From assembly GCF_900446215.1 (NCBI RefSeq), contig NZ_UAQZ01000007.1, positions 62,001-126,000 of the forward strand: a DNA stretch of 64,000 bases, read 5' to 3'. Every line of letters begins with the position of its first letter. The stretch's first letter is position 1. This DNA is from Burkholderia cenocepacia (lineage in GTDB: Bacteria; Pseudomonadota; Gammaproteobacteria; Burkholderiales; Burkholderiaceae). Positions 56,666-64,000 of the stretch are shown here, in pieces. The translations under genes and the position numbers were made by a program. The notes beneath the pieces are model-generated. The model searched no databases. It was not told where the DNA came from and worked only from the letters and a program-made list of their open reading frames with translations.

Positions 56666-57778
56666 ATGAAAACTCTCTACAAGCTCGCTCCGCTCGCGAT
56701 GCTCGGCGCCTTCGCGACCCATGCCTGTGCGCAAAGCAGCATCACGCTGTACGGTCTGATCTCGGCCGGTGTCGGGTTCGCGACGAACCAGGGTGGCAAG
56801 AATGCATGGCAGGCGCTGTCCGGCACGAACCAGAACCCGCGCTGGGGGCTGAAGGGCAAGGAGGATCTCGGGCAGGGGCTGTCCGCGGTCTTCCAGCTCG
56901 AGAACGGCTTCAACGTGATGACGGGCACGGCCGCGCAGAACGGCCGCGAGTTCGGGCGCATGGCGTACGTCGGCCTGGCCGACCGCACCTACGGCTCGCT
57001 GACGTTCGGTCGCCAGTACGACGCGATCCACGACTACATCGGGCCCGTGATCATCGCGAGCAACGGCGTGAACATCGGCGACAACGACAACGGTTACAAC
57101 GACATCCGCGTGCAGCACTCGGTGAAGTACGTGAGCCCCGTCTACTACGGGCTGAAGTTCACCGCGCTGTACGGCTTCAGCAATGCGACCGGTTTCGCGA
57201 ACAACAGCGCGTACAGCTTCGGGCTCGGCTATGAGCGTGGCCCGCTGCGCTGGAGCGCGGTCTATGCGCAGTACAACCATCCTTACAGCGCGACGAACCA
57301 GGACGGCGCGATCGCGAACGACTACGCGTCGCCGCTGCTGATCTTCAGCAAGAGCGCGATGACGCCGGCCGCGTATGCGAGCCGGCAGCGGATCGCGGGC
57401 ACGGGCGGCTTCTACACGATCGGCCGCGCGCAGTTCGCCGCGATGTTTACCGACGTGCGCTACGATTACCTCGACAATTCGCATCTGCACCTGCAGAACC
57501 TGGGCGTGAACGTCGTCTACACGATGACGCCGCAGCTCTTTCTTGGCGCGGCGTATGCATTCACGAACGGCAAGTACGACGTGATCGACAAGCGTCCGAA
57601 ATGGCACCAGGTGAACCTGCAGGCCGATTACTTCCTGTCCAAACGCACCGACGTCGCGCTGACGGTGATCGCGCAGCAGGCGGCCGGCGACGCGGATCAT
57701 GCGCAGATCTTCGCGTATGCGCGTTCGACCGGCACGCGCCAGATGATGGCGACGCTCGGCGTCCGGCACGTCTTCTGA
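56666..57778 (+). CDS. Outer-membrane porin (Gram-negative porin, OpcP-like)
   Basis: A 370-aa porin. A signal peptide (KLAPLAMLGAFATHACAQ) precedes the mature start SSITLYGLISAGVGFATNQG, the standard Burkholderia porin N-terminus. RWGLKGKEDLGQGLSAVFQL, FGRMAYVGLADRTYGSLTFG and the C-terminal aromatic strand ending in RHVF (terminal Phe for BAM recognition) confirm the family. Trimeric porins pass small hydrophilic solutes. The stop is 9 bases before a nucleoside hydrolase start, so this porin may serve nucleoside uptake. Substrate selectivity cannot be read from sequence. Confidence 0.92.
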   Translation: MKTLYKLAPLAMLGAFATHACAQSSITLYGLISAGVGFATNQGGKNAWQALSGTNQNPRWGLKGKEDLGQGLSAVFQLENGFNVMTGTAAQNGREFGRMAYVGLADRTYGSLTFGRQYDAIHDYIGPVIIASNGVNIGDNDNGYNDIRVQHSVKYVSPVYYGLKFTALYGFSNATGFANNSAYSFGLGYERGPLRWSAVYAQYNHPYSATNQDGAIANDYASPLLIFSKSAMTPAAYASRQRIAGTGGFYTIGRAQFAAMFTDVRYDYLDNSHLHLQNLGVNVVYTMTPQLFLGAAYAFTNGKYDVIDKRPKWHQVNLQADYFLSKRTDVALTVIAQQAAGDADHAQIFAYARSTGTRQMMATLGVRHVF

Positions 57779-57787
57779 GCACCGACC

Positions 57788-58840
57788 ATGACCCATCCGA
57801 TCGCATCCCGCCGCACCTTCCTGAAACTGTCGGCCGCGCTGGCCGGCACCGCGCTGCTCCCCGAAACGGGCGCGTTCGCGGCCGGCGGCGACGCCGCGCG
57901 CCGCACGGTGATCATCGATACCGATCCGGGGCAGGACGACGCCATCGCGATCCTGTTCGCGCTCGGCGCGCAGGACCGGCTCGACGTGCGCGCGCTGACG
58001 GCCGTGGCGGGCAACGTGCCGCTCGACCTCACCGAACGCAATGCGCGGATCATCCGCGACTGGGCTGGCCGCACGAAGACGCTGCCGGTGTACGCGGGCT
58101 GCCCGCGCCCGCTCGTGCGCGACCTCGTGACGGCCGCGAACGTGCATGGCAAGACGGGGCTCGAAGGCGTCGAACTGCACGCGCCGCGCGCGCCGCTCGC
58201 CGCCGGTCACGCGGTGTCGTACCTCGTCGATACGCTGAGCCGCGCGGCGCCGAACAGCGTGACGCTGTGCGCGCTCGGCCCGCTGACCAACATCGCGACC
58301 GCGCTGGTCGAGGCGCCGCAGATTCGCGCCGCGCTGCGCGACATCGTGCTGATGGGCGGTGCGTTCTTCGAGCGCGGCAACATCACGCCGGCCGCCGAGT
58401 TCAACATCTACGTCGATCCGCAGGCGGCCGACGTCGTGTTCGGCAGCGGCGTGCCGATCGTCGTGCTGCCGCGCGACGTCGCGGTGAAGGCGCCGATCAC
58501 GCCGGCGCGGGTCGCGCCGTTCCGCGCGCTCGGCAACCGCTGCGGCGCGATCGTCGCGGACATCATGGAAGCGGAACTGGCCTACAACAAGAAGCGGCGC
58601 GGGATCGACGACGCGCCGATGTACGACCCGACGGCCGTCGGCTATCTCGTCGACCCGACGCTGTTCGGCGGACGCAAGGTGAACGTGGTGGTCGAGACGA
58701 CCGGGCAGTGGACGCTCGGCGAGACGATCGTCGACTGGAACGGGCGCAGCGGCCGTGCGGCGAACGCGACGTGGATCAACGAGGTCGACGCGGACCGCTT
58801 CTACGCGACGCTCGTCGAGCGCATCGCGAAGCTGCCCTGA
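57788..58840 (+). CDS. Tat-exported nucleoside hydrolase
   Basis: A 350-aa hydrolase. The N-terminus SRRTFLKLSAALAG is a twin-arginine (Tat) signal, so it is folded in the cytosol then exported to the periplasm. The catalytic calcium site is VIIDTDPGQDDAIAILFALG; VTLCALGPLTNIATALVEAP and FNIYVDPQAADVVFGSG are typical IunH segments. It cleaves nucleosides to base plus ribose. Its gene is 9 bases after a porin gene and precedes a LysR regulator and a purine permease, making a scavenging path: porin, periplasmic cleavage, base import. Base specificity unknown. Confidence 0.9.
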   Translation: MTHPIASRRTFLKLSAALAGTALLPETGAFAAGGDAARRTVIIDTDPGQDDAIAILFALGAQDRLDVRALTAVAGNVPLDLTERNARIIRDWAGRTKTLPVYAGCPRPLVRDLVTAANVHGKTGLEGVELHAPRAPLAAGHAVSYLVDTLSRAAPNSVTLCALGPLTNIATALVEAPQIRAALRDIVLMGGAFFERGNITPAAEFNIYVDPQAADVVFGSGVPIVVLPRDVAVKAPITPARVAPFRALGNRCGAIVADIMEAELAYNKKRRGIDDAPMYDPTAVGYLVDPTLFGGRKVNVVVETTGQWTLGETIVDWNGRSGRAANATWINEVDADRFYATLVERIAKLP

Positions 58841-58879
58841 ACGCGCGCGGCAAATGCGGCAAGCGCGGCGGACGCGGCA

Positions 58880-59788
58880 TCAGATGTGCTTCGCAATCCA
58901 CTCGCGGCACGCGCGCACGTGCGGGCCGCGATCGTCGGCGGCGAGCGAGATCAGCGAGATCGCACGTGTGACGCGCGGTTTGTCGACACGCAGCGCGACG
59001 AGCTCGGGATCGTGCAGATGCATCGTGTAGAGGCTCGGCAGCACGGCGGTCGCGAGACCGTTGCGCGCGAGCGCGTAGAGCGGCTCGGTGTATTCCATCC
59101 GGTACGTGACGTTCAGGCGCAGCTTCCCGGCGCCGCCGGTGCGATGCAGCGATTCGCTGACGCTGCCGCGCACGAACACCGCGAGTTCGCGATCGACGAG
59201 CTTCGCCCACGTGACGCTCTTCGCGCGGGCGAGCGGATCGTCGTGCCGCACGACGATCACGATCTCGTCCTCGAACAGTTGCTGGTAGCGCAGCGTGCCG
59301 TCGTCGCTATCGGGTTCGCGCACGCCGATGCCGAGATCCGCGACGCCGTCGCGCACCGCTTCGACGAGCGCGCTGTTCGGCAAATCGGTCAGCGTGAAGC
59401 GCAGCGTCGGGTGCGTGCCGCGCAGTGCGTTGAGCGCGGGCAGCAGGCGGCCCGCGACCGACGGAATGAACGCGATGCGCACGGTCTGGATGCGTTCGCC
59501 GATGAGCCGCGTCATGTCGTCGAAGGTGCCGCGCGCCTGGTTGAGCAGGCGTTCGGCGAGCGGCAGCACGGCTTCGCCCGCGGTGGTGAGCGTGAGGCGA
59601 TGCGCGGTGCGGGCGAACAGGCGGCCGCCGAGCAGGAATTCGATCTGGCGGATCGACGCGGTGAGCGCGGGCTGCGTGAGCGACAGCGCCTGCGCGGCCT
59701 GCGTGAAGCTGCGTGCGTGCGCAAGGACTACGAAGTGCTGGACTTGCCGCAGCGTGAGCGCGGGCAGCAGCGACGAGCGGTCGGACAT
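58880..59788 (-). CDS. LysR-family regulator of the purine locus
   Basis: A 302-aa LysR regulator: winged HTH at residues ~9-66 (LRQVQHFVVLAHARSFTQAA, then LTQPALTASIRQIEFLLGGR) and an effector domain. The start MSDRSSLL at 59788 was chosen by the normal distance to the HTH. It is divergent from the purine permease (94-base gap) and convergent with the nucleoside hydrolase, so it likely controls the purine uptake and deaminase genes. Effector may be a purine base; this is inference. Confidence 0.87.
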   Translation of the reverse strand: MSDRSSLLPALTLRQVQHFVVLAHARSFTQAAQALSLTQPALTASIRQIEFLLGGRLFARTAHRLTLTTAGEAVLPLAERLLNQARGTFDDMTRLIGERIQTVRIAFIPSVAGRLLPALNALRGTHPTLRFTLTDLPNSALVEAVRDGVADLGIGVREPDSDDGTLRYQQLFEDEIVIVVRHDDPLARAKSVTWAKLVDRELAVFVRGSVSESLHRTGGAGKLRLNVTYRMEYTEPLYALARNGLATAVLPSLYTMHLHDPELVALRVDKPRVTRAISLISLAADDRGPHVRACREWIAKHI

Positions 59789-59882
59789 CGGGCAATGACG
59801 GTCGGGAAGCGGTACGCGGCAGTATAAGACCGCGCCGCACGAACCGACACAGGACAATAATCGGAATCACAGGAGAACCACC

Positions 59883-61232
59883 ATGTCAGCGACTGACACG
59901 ATGCCGGCACGTGCGCCGGCCAACTGGCTCGAACGCCGCTTCGCGCTCGCCGCGCGCGGCACGAGCGTGCGCACCGAGACGATCGCGGGCGTCACGTCGT
60001 TCCTCGCGGCCGCGTACCTGCTCGTCGTGATCCCGTCGCTGCTCGCGACGGGCGGAATGGAGCGCGGCGCGGCGACCACCGCGACGATCGTCGTGTTCGT
60101 GCTGTTCACCACGCTGATGGGGCTCTACGCGAACCTGCCGTTCCTCGTCGGCCCCGGTATCGGCGGCTCGGTGATCATCGGCGTGACGCTCGCGACGACC
60201 GAGCACGTCGGCTGGCAGACGGGCCTCGGCATCGCGTGCGTGTCGGGCGTGCTGTTCTTCCTGCTGACGATCCTCGGCGCGCGCGGCGTCGTGGTGCGGC
60301 TGATTCCGGTGCAGATCAAGCTCGGGCTCGGCGCGTCGATCGGGCTGTTCGTCACGATGCTCGGGCTGCGCAATGCGGGGATGGTCGTCGCGAACGCGAA
60401 GACCAACGCGTTCGCGCTCGGCGACTTCTCGCGGCCGGGCGCGCTGGTCGCGCTGATCGGCCTCGCGGTGGCGATCGTGCTGCAGGCGCGCAAGGTGCCC
60501 GGCGCGATCCTGATCGCGATCCTCGTCGCGGCCGCGGCCGGCGTGCCGCTCGGCGTCACGCACCTGCCGGCGTCGTTCGTGTCGCTGCCGCACAGCATCG
60601 CGCCGATCGCGTTCAAGCTCGATATCGGCAGCGCGTTGAGCCTGGCCGCCGCGCCGTACCTGTTCGCGTTTTTCGCGGCGGAATTCTTCTCGACGCTCGG
60701 CACCGCGCTCGCGGTCGGCGCGAAGGCGAACCTGCTCGACGAACAGGGCAACCTGCCGGACATCAACCGGCCGTTCCTCGTCGATTCGCTCGCCGCGACG
60801 CTCGGGCCCGTGTTCGGCATTCCGGCGCTGACCGCGCTGATCGAATCGGCGGCGGGCGTCGAAGCCGGCGGCCGCAGCGGGTTGTCGTCGCTGGCTGCCG
60901 CCGTGCTGTTCGCCGCGATGCTGCTGTTCGTGCCGGTCGCGCTCGCGATCCCGAAGGAGGCGACCGCGCCGGCGCTGATCCTGATCGGGCTGTCGATGTT
61001 CGCGACGATCCGCCATACGCATTTCGACGACTTTACCGATGCGCTGCCCGTGATGTCGATGGTGCTGCTCACGCTGATGTCGAACAGCTTCGGCACCGGC
61101 ATTGCCGGCGGGCTGCTGTGCTACGTGCTCGTCAAGCTGCTGGCCGGCCGCTGGCGCGACGTGTCGTGGGGGCTCGTCGTGCTTGCGATTCCGCTCGGCT
61201 ATTACTTCTGGACCGTCGTGAAGCCGCACTGA
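59883..61232 (+). CDS. Purine permease, NCS2 family (AzgA-like)
   Basis: A 449-aa membrane protein with about 12-14 helices. The segments TETIAGVTSFLAAAYLLVVI and GLYANLPFLVGPGIGGSVII, then IGLFVTMLGLRNAGMVVANA and FFAAEFFSTLGTALAVGAKA, match AzgA-type adenine/hypoxanthine/guanine carriers of the NCS2 group. It takes up purine bases with protons. An adenosine-deaminase-family gene follows 44 bases downstream in the same direction, and a LysR regulator is divergent. The expected cargo is the base released by the nucleoside hydrolase. Confidence 0.88.
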   Translation: MSATDTMPARAPANWLERRFALAARGTSVRTETIAGVTSFLAAAYLLVVIPSLLATGGMERGAATTATIVVFVLFTTLMGLYANLPFLVGPGIGGSVIIGVTLATTEHVGWQTGLGIACVSGVLFFLLTILGARGVVVRLIPVQIKLGLGASIGLFVTMLGLRNAGMVVANAKTNAFALGDFSRPGALVALIGLAVAIVLQARKVPGAILIAILVAAAAGVPLGVTHLPASFVSLPHSIAPIAFKLDIGSALSLAAAPYLFAFFAAEFFSTLGTALAVGAKANLLDEQGNLPDINRPFLVDSLAATLGPVFGIPALTALIESAAGVEAGGRSGLSSLAAAVLFAAMLLFVPVALAIPKEATAPALILIGLSMFATIRHTHFDDFTDALPVMSMVLLTLMSNSFGTGIAGGLLCYVLVKLLAGRWRDVSWGLVVLAIPLGYYFWTVVKPH

Positions 61233-61276
61233 GAGACGGCTTCGCCACGCATCGCACTACCGAAAAAGAGACTGAG

Positions 61277-62377
61277 ATGAAGGGAACACCAGGCAACGTC
61301 CCGGCCGCGCGCACGGGCATCGACATCACGCCGGCCCATCGGGCCTTCTTCCACGCGCTGCCGAAGGTCGAGCTGCACTGCCATCTGCTCGGCGCGGTGC
61401 GGCACGACACGTTCGTCGCGCTGGCCGAACGCAGCGGCGCACCGATCGAGCGGTCGGAGATCGACGCGTTCTACGCGCGCGGCGAGAAGCCGGTCGGCGT
61501 GCTGCACGTGCTGCGTGCGCTCGACAAGTACCTGCTGACGCAACCCGACGACCTGCGCCGAATCGCATACGAGTATCTGGAAGACGCGGCCGCGCACAAC
61601 GTGCGGCATGCGGAATTCTTCTGGAATCCGACGGGAACGGTGCGCGTGTCGGGCATCGCGTATGCGGACGCGCAGGCCGCGATCGTGACGGCGATCCGCG
61701 ATGCCGCGCGCGATTTCGGGATCGGCGCGCGCCTGATTCCGAGCATCGATCGCGAGCAGGACCCCGACGAAGCGGTTGAGATCGTCGAGTGGATGAAGGC
61801 GAATCGGGCGGACGAAGTCGCGGGGCTCGGCATCGACTATCGCGAGAACGACCGGCCGCCCGAACTGTTCTGGAAGGCGTACCGCAATGCACGCGCGGCC
61901 GGCTTTCGCACGACCGCGCATGCGGGCGAGTTCGGGATGCCGTGGCGCAACGTCGAGACGGCCGTCGATCTGTTGCAGGTCGACCGCGTCGATCACGGCT
62001 ATACGGTCGTCGACAAACCCGAGCTGTGCGCGCGCTACGCGGAGCGCGGGATCGTGTTTACCGTCGTGCCGACGAATTCGTACTACCTGCGCACGCTGCC
62101 GCCGGAGCAATGGGCCGAGCTGCATCCGATGCGCAAGATGCCGGGCCTCGGGTTGAAGATTCATCCGAATACCGACGATCCGACGTTGCACAAGGTCAAT
62201 CCGGCCGAGGCGTGGGAACTGATGTTCAGTCATTTCGGCTTTACCGTCGCCGACCTGAAGCAGTTCATGCTGAACGGGATCGACGGCGCGTGGGTCGACG
62301 ACGCGACGAAGGCGGCGTGGCGTGCCGCGTGGGCGCCGGAGTTCGATGCGCTCGCTGCAACGCTCGCGGCGGGCTGA
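61277..62377 (+). CDS. Adenosine-deaminase-family aminohydrolase with atypical substrate motif
   Basis: A 366-aa enzyme. Metal ligands and catalytic residues are present: KVELHCHLLGAVRHD (two His), TTAHAGEFGMP (His, Glu), RVDHGYTVVDKP (His) and HPNTDDPTLHKV (Asp-Asp). The residue two after the second His is Leu (HCHLLG), where adenosine deaminases have Asp (5'-OH binding) and bacterial adenine deaminases have Glu. The substrate may thus be a base or a modified purine rather than adenosine. The gene follows the purine permease. ATG 61277 follows GAGACTGAG, a weak ribosome site. Product likely hypoxanthine or a related keto-purine, not proven. Confidence 0.85.
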   Translation: MKGTPGNVPAARTGIDITPAHRAFFHALPKVELHCHLLGAVRHDTFVALAERSGAPIERSEIDAFYARGEKPVGVLHVLRALDKYLLTQPDDLRRIAYEYLEDAAAHNVRHAEFFWNPTGTVRVSGIAYADAQAAIVTAIRDAARDFGIGARLIPSIDREQDPDEAVEIVEWMKANRADEVAGLGIDYRENDRPPELFWKAYRNARAAGFRTTAHAGEFGMPWRNVETAVDLLQVDRVDHGYTVVDKPELCARYAERGIVFTVVPTNSYYLRTLPPEQWAELHPMRKMPGLGLKIHPNTDDPTLHKVNPAEAWELMFSHFGFTVADLKQFMLNGIDGAWVDDATKAAWRAAWAPEFDALAATLAAG

Positions 62378-62501
62378 GCCAGACTGGCACACGCCGCTTG
62401 TGTTCGCTATATTGGCGTCCGGCAGCACCCTGTCGTGGCGCCGCCGCCGTGCGCGCCCGCGCCGGCATTCCAATAGCAATTCGAACCTGAGAGGCTCCAC
62501 C

Positions 62502-62948
62502 GTGCGTATTCCCGCTTTCTGTCTGATGTTGTTCGTCTCGCTGTCCGCGCGAGCCGGCACCGCCTGCGATGCGTTACTCGGCGATTACGCGCCGGCCGCC
62601 GGCAAGCCCGCGACGATGCGGGTCGAGAAGGTGGGGAGCGACATCGTGCTGCGCGCGCGTGAAGCCGGGCGCTGGAGCGTCGATACGGCGCCGGTGCACG
62701 TGGCTGAACTCGATATGGACGGTCCGGAGAAGCCGCCTGCCGACGCATGCGTGCTGGAGGTGCCGGGCGGCCAGATCATCAGGATGCCGATCGGGACACC
62801 GTACCAGGTCACGTCCATCACGGGCAACGGCTTCACGACGAAGCGTTCGACCACCGGCGTCCTGCTGCTGATGACGCAAGGCTTCCAGGTCGACGGCATC
62901 GAGCTGTATCGGGTCGCGCGCAGCGGCGCTTCGCCGTCGGCGCCGTGA
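62502..62948 (+). CDS. Secreted hypothetical protein, possibly with a premature stop
   Basis: A 148-aa protein starting at GTG 62502 (GAGAGG 7 bases upstream) with a signal peptide (RIPAFCLMLFVSLSARAG). The mature part is small and beta-rich (VLEVPGGQIIRMPIGTPYQV, GVLLLMTQGFQVDGIELYRV) with Cys residues near each end; no known motif. After TGA 62946-62948 the same frame continues open for 47 codons to TAG 63090-63092 with coding-like use, reading ADGTVLHPPHYTRLGDAALF and GVPVWLYADGHMMTTPR. A premature stop in a longer gene is likely. Function unknown. Confidence 0.6.
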   Translation: MRIPAFCLMLFVSLSARAGTACDALLGDYAPAAGKPATMRVEKVGSDIVLRAREAGRWSVDTAPVHVAELDMDGPEKPPADACVLEVPGGQIIRMPIGTPYQVTSITGNGFTTKRSTTGVLLLMTQGFQVDGIELYRVARSGASPSAP

Positions 62949-63092
62949 AGGCCGTTGCCGCGCGCGGACGGCACCGTGCTGCACCCGCCGCATTACACGC
63001 GGCTCGGCGACGCTGCGCTGTTCGATGACGATCGCGACGGCGTGCCCGTGTGGCTGTACGCGGACGGGCACATGATGACGACGCCTCGGTAG
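62949..63092 (+). pseudogene. In-frame continuation after TGA, possible truncated gene end
   Basis: The reading frame of the preceding gene continues through TGA for 47 codons to TAG with GC3-rich codons and a plausible folded sequence, but no ribosome site or ATG of its own. It is either the detached C-terminus of the secreted protein or a chance open stretch. Confidence 0.4.
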
Positions 63093-63113
63093 CCCGGCGC
63101 GCAGCCACCCCGA

Positions 63114-64000
63114 TCAGCGAAAGAACCTCAACCAGTCGAACAGGCCCGAATGCGGCTGCGCGCGCCGCCTCGGCGCCGGTGCGCTGCGCGGCCGGAAGTC
63201 GGGCGAGAACTGCACGTGCGGATCGATCGCCTGCGCGCGCAACGCCGCATCGTAGAACGACCCGACGATCGGCAGCGCGCTGTGCGCGCCCGCGCCCCAG
63301 TAGTCGCTGCGCAGCGTCACGCTGCCGTCGTCGAAGCCGACCCACGCGCCGGCCACGAGTTGCGGATGCATCAGGATGAACCAGCCGTCGGTGTTGTCCT
63401 GCGTCGTGCCGGTCTTGCCCGCGACGTCGATGCGAATCCCGTAGCGCGAGCGGATGTCCGCGCCGGTCCCGTAGTCGACGACGCCGCGCATCGCGTCGAC
63501 GAGCGTCTGCGCGGCGGCCTCCGGCAACGCGCGCTCCGGCGGCGCGCTGCCGAACGCGGCGAGCACCTTGCCGTCGCGATCCTCGATGCGCGTGATCGTC
63601 TGCGGTGCGACGTACACGCCGCGGTTCGCGATCGTGCCGTACGCGGACACCATCTCTTTCAGCGTGACCGGGCTCGTGCCGAGCGCGAGTGACGGCACCG
63701 CGTCGAGCGGGCTGTCGCGCACCCCCATCGCACGGGCGAGCTGCGCGACCTTCGCGGCGCCTTCGCGCTGCATGACCTGCGCGGTGATGCGGTTGCGCGA
63801 CAGCGCCAGCCCGTCGCGCAGGGTCATCGGCTCGCCGGTCGGTGGTTCCGCATCGGTCGGCCGCCACACGGCGCGGCCGTCGATCGGGATCGCGACGGGG
63901 CGGTCGACGAACGTGTCGCCCGGCCGCATCCCGTCCGCGAACGCGGCGCCATAGACGAACGGCTTGAACGTCGAACCCGGCTGGCGCCGCGCCTGCGCGA
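63114..64000 (-). CDS. Class A penicillin-binding protein, C-terminal part (PBP1a-like)
   Basis: The gene enters from beyond the window end; 296 codons of its transpeptidase domain are present. The catalytic Ser is in QPGSTFKPFVYG (STFK), the second motif SRN in ALSRNRITAQVMQREG, and the third KTGT in VAGKTGTTQDNTDGWF, all intact. The C-terminal tail is Arg/Pro-rich (SAPAPRRRAQPHSGLFDWLR). The family polymerises and cross-links peptidoglycan in the periplasm. The transglycosylase domain and start lie outside the window. It is convergent with the secreted hypothetical gene. Confidence 0.88.
   Translation of the reverse strand, partial: AQARRQPGSTFKPFVYGAAFADGMRPGDTFVDRPVAIPIDGRAVWRPTDAEPPTGEPMTLRDGLALSRNRITAQVMQREGAAKVAQLARAMGVRDSPLDAVPSLALGTSPVTLKEMVSAYGTIANRGVYVAPQTITRIEDRDGKVLAAFGSAPPERALPEAAAQTLVDAMRGVVDYGTGADIRSRYGIRIDVAGKTGTTQDNTDGWFILMHPQLVAGAWVGFDDGSVTLRSDYWGAGAHSALPIVGSFYDAALRAQAIDPHVQFSPDFRPRSAPAPRRRAQPHSGLFDWLRFFR

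Overview
The window looks like chromosomal DNA of a Burkholderia, probably the Burkholderia cepacia complex. It is very GC-rich (G/C in most third codon positions), the 16S-tRNA-Ile-tRNA-Ala-23S-5S operon is beta-proteobacterial in order and sequence, and several genes belong to families typical of Burkholderia (DUF2863, a BspC-like protein, an OpcP-type porin). The species call is inference from sequence character; no database search was made. No CRISPR array, prophage or recognisable defence island was seen. The clearest accessory DNA is one nested mobile element at 47.1-50.4 kb.

Layout. 0-3.8 kb: acyl-CoA/thioester genes (end of an acyl-CoA dehydrogenase, two MaoC hydratases, an enoyl-CoA hydratase) with two glutathione-transferase-like genes. 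3.8-11.5 kb: housekeeping and stress genes (methionine-type aminotransferase, solo PIN protein, yaaA, M14 carboxypeptidase, secreted lysine-tailed protein, CbiM-like membrane protein, orphan LuxR-type regulator, DUF2863). 11.5-17.3 kb: a complete rrn operon with two promoter-like sequences, boxA elements, processing stems and an intrinsic terminator. 17.8-22.2 kb: DHA2-type MFS efflux pump, 2OG-Fe(II) oxygenase, Pit phosphate transporter. 22.3-27.5 kb: a vitamin B12/methionine neighbourhood: degenerate histidine phosphatase, compact cobalamin riboswitch, cbtB-cbtA, and divergent metR/metE. 27.5-32.2 kb: ureohydrolase with MHS transporter and divergent LysR regulator, then an Lrp regulator divergent from a LysE exporter. 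32.5-35.8 kb: a sedolisin and a serine carboxypeptidase in tandem with a terminator between them. 35.9-41.8 kb: nadE, an EamA transporter, a small protein, a DeoR regulator, a two-HKD phospholipase D-like protein and a TetR regulator.

41.9-47.1 kb reads as a lysine/pipecolate catabolic locus: FAD oxidase (AmaA-like), amino-acid permease, and a divergent ALDH7-type dehydrogenase (AmaB-like). Right after the amaB-like terminator hairpin lies a group II intron (about 47148-50414). Its 5' RNA part is interrupted by a ~1.4-kb IS110/IS1111-type insertion sequence whose transposase gene ends inside a 46-bp perfect palindrome. 50.4-56.5 kb: DUF3772-type MscS channel, MFS transporter, L,D-transpeptidase. 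56.7-62.4 kb: a nucleoside/purine salvage locus (porin, Tat-exported nucleoside hydrolase, LysR, AzgA-like purine permease, and an adenosine-deaminase-family enzyme with an altered substrate-site motif). The window closes with a secreted hypothetical gene that may have a premature stop, and the C-terminal part of a class A penicillin-binding protein.
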